Both the position numbers and the translations under genes were made by a program. Below, one piece after another: positions 34,259-34,834 of a DNA stretch of 34,834 nt (position 1 is the stretch's first letter; the number at the start of each line of letters is the position of its first letter). Below the pieces are notes generated by a model. The model did not search any database and was not told where the DNA came from. It saw nothing but the letters and a program-made list of their open reading frames with translations. This stretch comes from Caldifarciminota bacterium (GTDB taxonomy: Bacteria; SDB-A), in NCBI GenBank assembly GCA_016929715.1, contig JAFGIG010000005.1, positions 1-34,834 of the forward strand, in the 5' to 3' direction.

Positions 34259-34723
34259 TCACGGGGTTTCAACCCAGACATTTTTCGGGTTTTCCTTATC
34301 TACATAGACGACTAATTTTCTACCCATACTTAAGTTTTTAATTTCACCTGTATCTGTCAAAAAGAAATAGTTTAGCATGAAAGGCGGTCTGTCGAAGACT
34401 GAAATTTTCAACAGCAGTTTCACCTGCGATCTGCCGCCTACAGTGACTCCTGTCAGTTCTGTTTTTGTTATCTCGGCTTCCCCTCTTCTCCCGTTGGCTA
34501 TGAGGCGGTCTCTTTTTCTGTCTCTGCAGAAAGAAAACAAAAAGAAAAAAAGCAACAATAACAGAGTCGAGCCGGCAAAAAGCCCGCCCATTATGTATAA
34601 AAAGAGCTTGAGTTGATAACCGTCGTTTGTCTGGGCTTCGGGGGGCGCGAAATAAGCGGCTATTATGAGAGCCGTGCCGACAAATACCATCGGCGCTGAT
34701 ATATACAATAATCTCTTTTTCAA
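34259..34723 (-). CDS. Two-TM membrane protein with soluble C-terminal domain, unknown
   Basis: 154 aa, starting with TTG at 34723; AAGGGG lies about 9 nt upstream. Two TM segments (residues ~7-26 and ~40-67, very rich in Leu/Phe) are followed by a basic turn (CRDRKRDRLIANGRRGEAEI) and a beta-rich domain of about 75 residues (TGVTVGGRSQVKLLLKISV, LVVYVDKENPKNVWVE). The GRRGEAEI then V-D-x-x-NP-x-x-V ending resembles DUF3592-type membrane proteins, in which a short beta domain follows two helices. Function unknown. The gene is 42 bp upstream of the Asp-box protein on the same strand and probably cotranscribed with it. Confidence 0.75.
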   Translation of the reverse strand: MKKRLLYISAPMVFVGTALIIAAYFAPPEAQTNDGYQLKLFLYIMGGLFAGSTLLLLLFFFLFSFCRDRKRDRLIANGRRGEAEITKTELTGVTVGGRSQVKLLLKISVFDRPPFMLNYFFLTDTGEIKNLSMGRKLVVYVDKENPKNVWVETP

Positions 34724-34758
34724 AGCAGAGCCCCTTGAGGTTTTCAGGCAGATTTTAC

Positions 34759-34764
34759 ATTATA
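34759..34764 (-). promoter_or_regulatory. Candidate -10 box for the 34723-31604 gene pair
   Basis: Perfect TATAAT on the minus strand, 35 nt before the TTG at 34723. The best -35 candidates (TTTAAC or TTAACA) are weak or badly spaced. The rest of 34724-34834 holds nothing else I can identify. Confidence 0.35.
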
Positions 34765-34834
34765 ACAAACATAAAATCCTGTTAAAAAAAAATATTTCTT
34801 GTTAAACTTTACCTCTTGGGGAAATGTCTAAAGT

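Overview
The window looks like chromosome of a Gram-negative anaerobe or facultative anaerobe, probably from the FCB group or a neighbouring candidate phylum. Three things point there: a single-chain pyruvate:ferredoxin oxidoreductase; outer-membrane beta-barrel proteins with signal peptides; and three large secreted proteins ending in a beta-sandwich tail like the type IX secretion (T9SS, Por) type A sorting domain. No rRNA, tRNA, IS element, integrase or CRISPR array was seen, and lineage is an inference from gene content only. The DNA is densely coding with no gene-free stretch above about 210 bp. Start codons other than ATG are common: several TTG and one GTG, each discussed at its gene.

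Layout. (1) 1-4663, minus strand: a small outer-membrane protein followed, one codon after its stop, by a giant P-loop NTPase with a long helical-repeat tail that runs off the left edge. (2) 4870-8436: nifJ. (3) 8476-8940, minus: a GAF-type free methionine-(R)-sulfoxide reductase (msrC). (4) 9084-12559: two overlapping half-transporters forming an asymmetric heterodimeric ABC exporter, followed by three 17-bp-period repeats. (5) 12624-13361, minus: another outer-membrane barrel; divergent to it 13521-16052, a secreted M16 zinc peptidase. (6) 16121-24661: a tight four-gene plus-strand unit with a good promoter in front: a small secreted protein of unknown role, two giant paralogous proteins with the domain order of animal soluble adenylyl cyclase (cyclase C1, cyclase C2, P-loop NTPase, TPR array), and a small TPR protein. 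(7) 24632-26440: a NUDIX hydrolase and a secreted OB-fold-like protein (minus), divergent from an ECF sigma factor with a small membrane protein, ended by a strong hairpin. (8) 26474-31557: a secreted serpin divergent from an HELQH metalloprotease with a sorting tail, a small membrane protein and a beta-propeller protein with a sorting tail. (9) 31604-34723, minus: a 12 Asp-box propeller protein with a sorting tail and a two-TM membrane protein.

The most unusual part is region 6. The two sAC-like proteins keep the class III metal-binding aspartates in C1 and the substrate lysine, threonine and asparagine in C2, but only the second keeps the transition-state arginine; the first has lysine there. 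Both lack the residues that bind bicarbonate in mammalian sAC. A plausible reading is a paired signalling module in which a fully equipped cyclase and an altered partner read a ligand through their NTPase/TPR halves, with the small TPR protein and the small secreted protein as partners. That working model is inference. The surrounding genes (surface barrels, secreted proteases, a protease inhibitor, propeller proteins) look like ordinary cell-envelope and secretion genes of the same genome.
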